Positions 5,547-5,657 of a stretch of 5,657 nucleotides of DNA are shown here, piece after piece (the stretch's first letter is position 1; each line of letters starts with the position of its first letter). The stretch spans positions 1-5,657 of the forward strand of contig CAAFXG010000511.1 in assembly GCA_900766925.1 (NCBI GenBank), given 5' to 3'. The notes below the pieces were generated by a model. That model searched no databases. It was not told the DNA's origin and worked only from the letters and a program-made list of their open reading frames with translations. This DNA is from Lachnospiraceae bacterium (lineage in GTDB: Bacteria > Bacillota > Clostridia > Lachnospirales > Lachnospiraceae). A program made the translations under genes and the position numbers.

Positions 5547-5657
5547 ATGAAATATTACTCACATAAATATAAGCAACTATACCTAGGCTTGTTCCGTTCT
5601 TCCCTGTCCGAGCTGGATAAGAGCAACCGATGGGTTGTCCTAGGCGACACTCTGCCA
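5547..5657 (+). CDS. Transposase N-terminus (IS5/IS1182-like), partial
   Basis: ATG 5547 opens a frame that continues to the window edge (37 codons). It starts MKYYSHKYKQLYLGLFRSSL and continues with ELDKSNRWVVLGDTLP. The short run of aromatic and basic residues, LFRSSL, and then NRW followed by LGD, resembles the beginning of IS5/IS1182-type transposases common in Bacteroidales. The catalytic DDE domain is outside the window. It stands right behind a consensus promoter. Family assignment is from memory of this N-terminus, so the IS family could be different; that it is a transposase is fairly likely. Confidence 0.6.
   Translation, partial: MKYYSHKYKQLYLGLFRSSLSELDKSNRWVVLGDTLP

Larger units (their letters stand above)
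5431..5657 (+). mobile_element. Left end of an insertion sequence (cut by the window edge)
   Basis: A promoter and the first codons of a transposase-like gene mark the start of an element running beyond base 5657. Its outer boundary is uncertain: it probably lies near the AGTGTCTGCTGAAAAAT segment at about 5438-5454. The right end and target duplication are outside the window, so the exact end cannot be proved. Confidence 0.5.

Overview
This is an AT-rich to mixed-GC window with every convincing gene on the + strand. It most likely comes from an accessory, rearranged part of a Bacteroidales genome (a Prevotella or Bacteroides relative). Three signs support this. A textbook Bacteroidota promoter (TTTG, 19 bases, TAnnTTTG) lies at the right end. 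Gene starts sit in A-rich stretches rather than behind Shine-Dalgarno sites. The protein types (IVGG-leader peptide, LanC-like protein, DUF3405/DUF707-like glycosyltransferase) are familiar from that group. No marker gene fixes the genus.

Left part (1-1054): a fragment of an unrecognised reading frame with an in-frame stop runs into the 5' end of a LanC-like ORF. That ORF lacks the first part of the usual protein and the zinc ligands of true lanthionine cyclases. About 560 bases of non-coding or decayed DNA follow. They hold one possible 58-residue membrane peptide and three consecutive inverted repeats, the last ending 35 bases before the next gene.

Middle part (1616-2741): a two-gene unit. 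The first gene encodes a 200-residue protein with a double-glycine (IVGG) leader directly joined to a papain/C39-like cysteine protease domain with a visible Gln/Cys/His/Asp set. The second, 22 bases later, encodes a small secreted protein. This pair is the most interesting item: it looks like a leader-guided, exported protease with a periplasmic partner, possibly an inhibitor or immunity protein (inference). A terminator-like hairpin closes the unit.

Right part (2742-5391): a gene relic, a chimeric secreted ORF (DUF4424-like N-terminus, unrelated helical tail), then a large two-domain glycosyltransferase-like protein of clearly higher GC. The base composition changes around 3520-3600, suggesting a different origin for this gene. 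From about 5431 to the window end lies the left end of an insertion sequence, with a nested inverted repeat, a strong promoter and the first 37 codons of a transposase.

Overall the locus is a mosaic: remnants of a leader-peptide natural-product or effector cluster (LanC-like protein, leader-protease, secreted partner) next to a sugar-transfer gene and an insertion sequence. No exporter (ABC/C39 transporter, HlyD) is visible, so secretion genes would have to lie outside the window.
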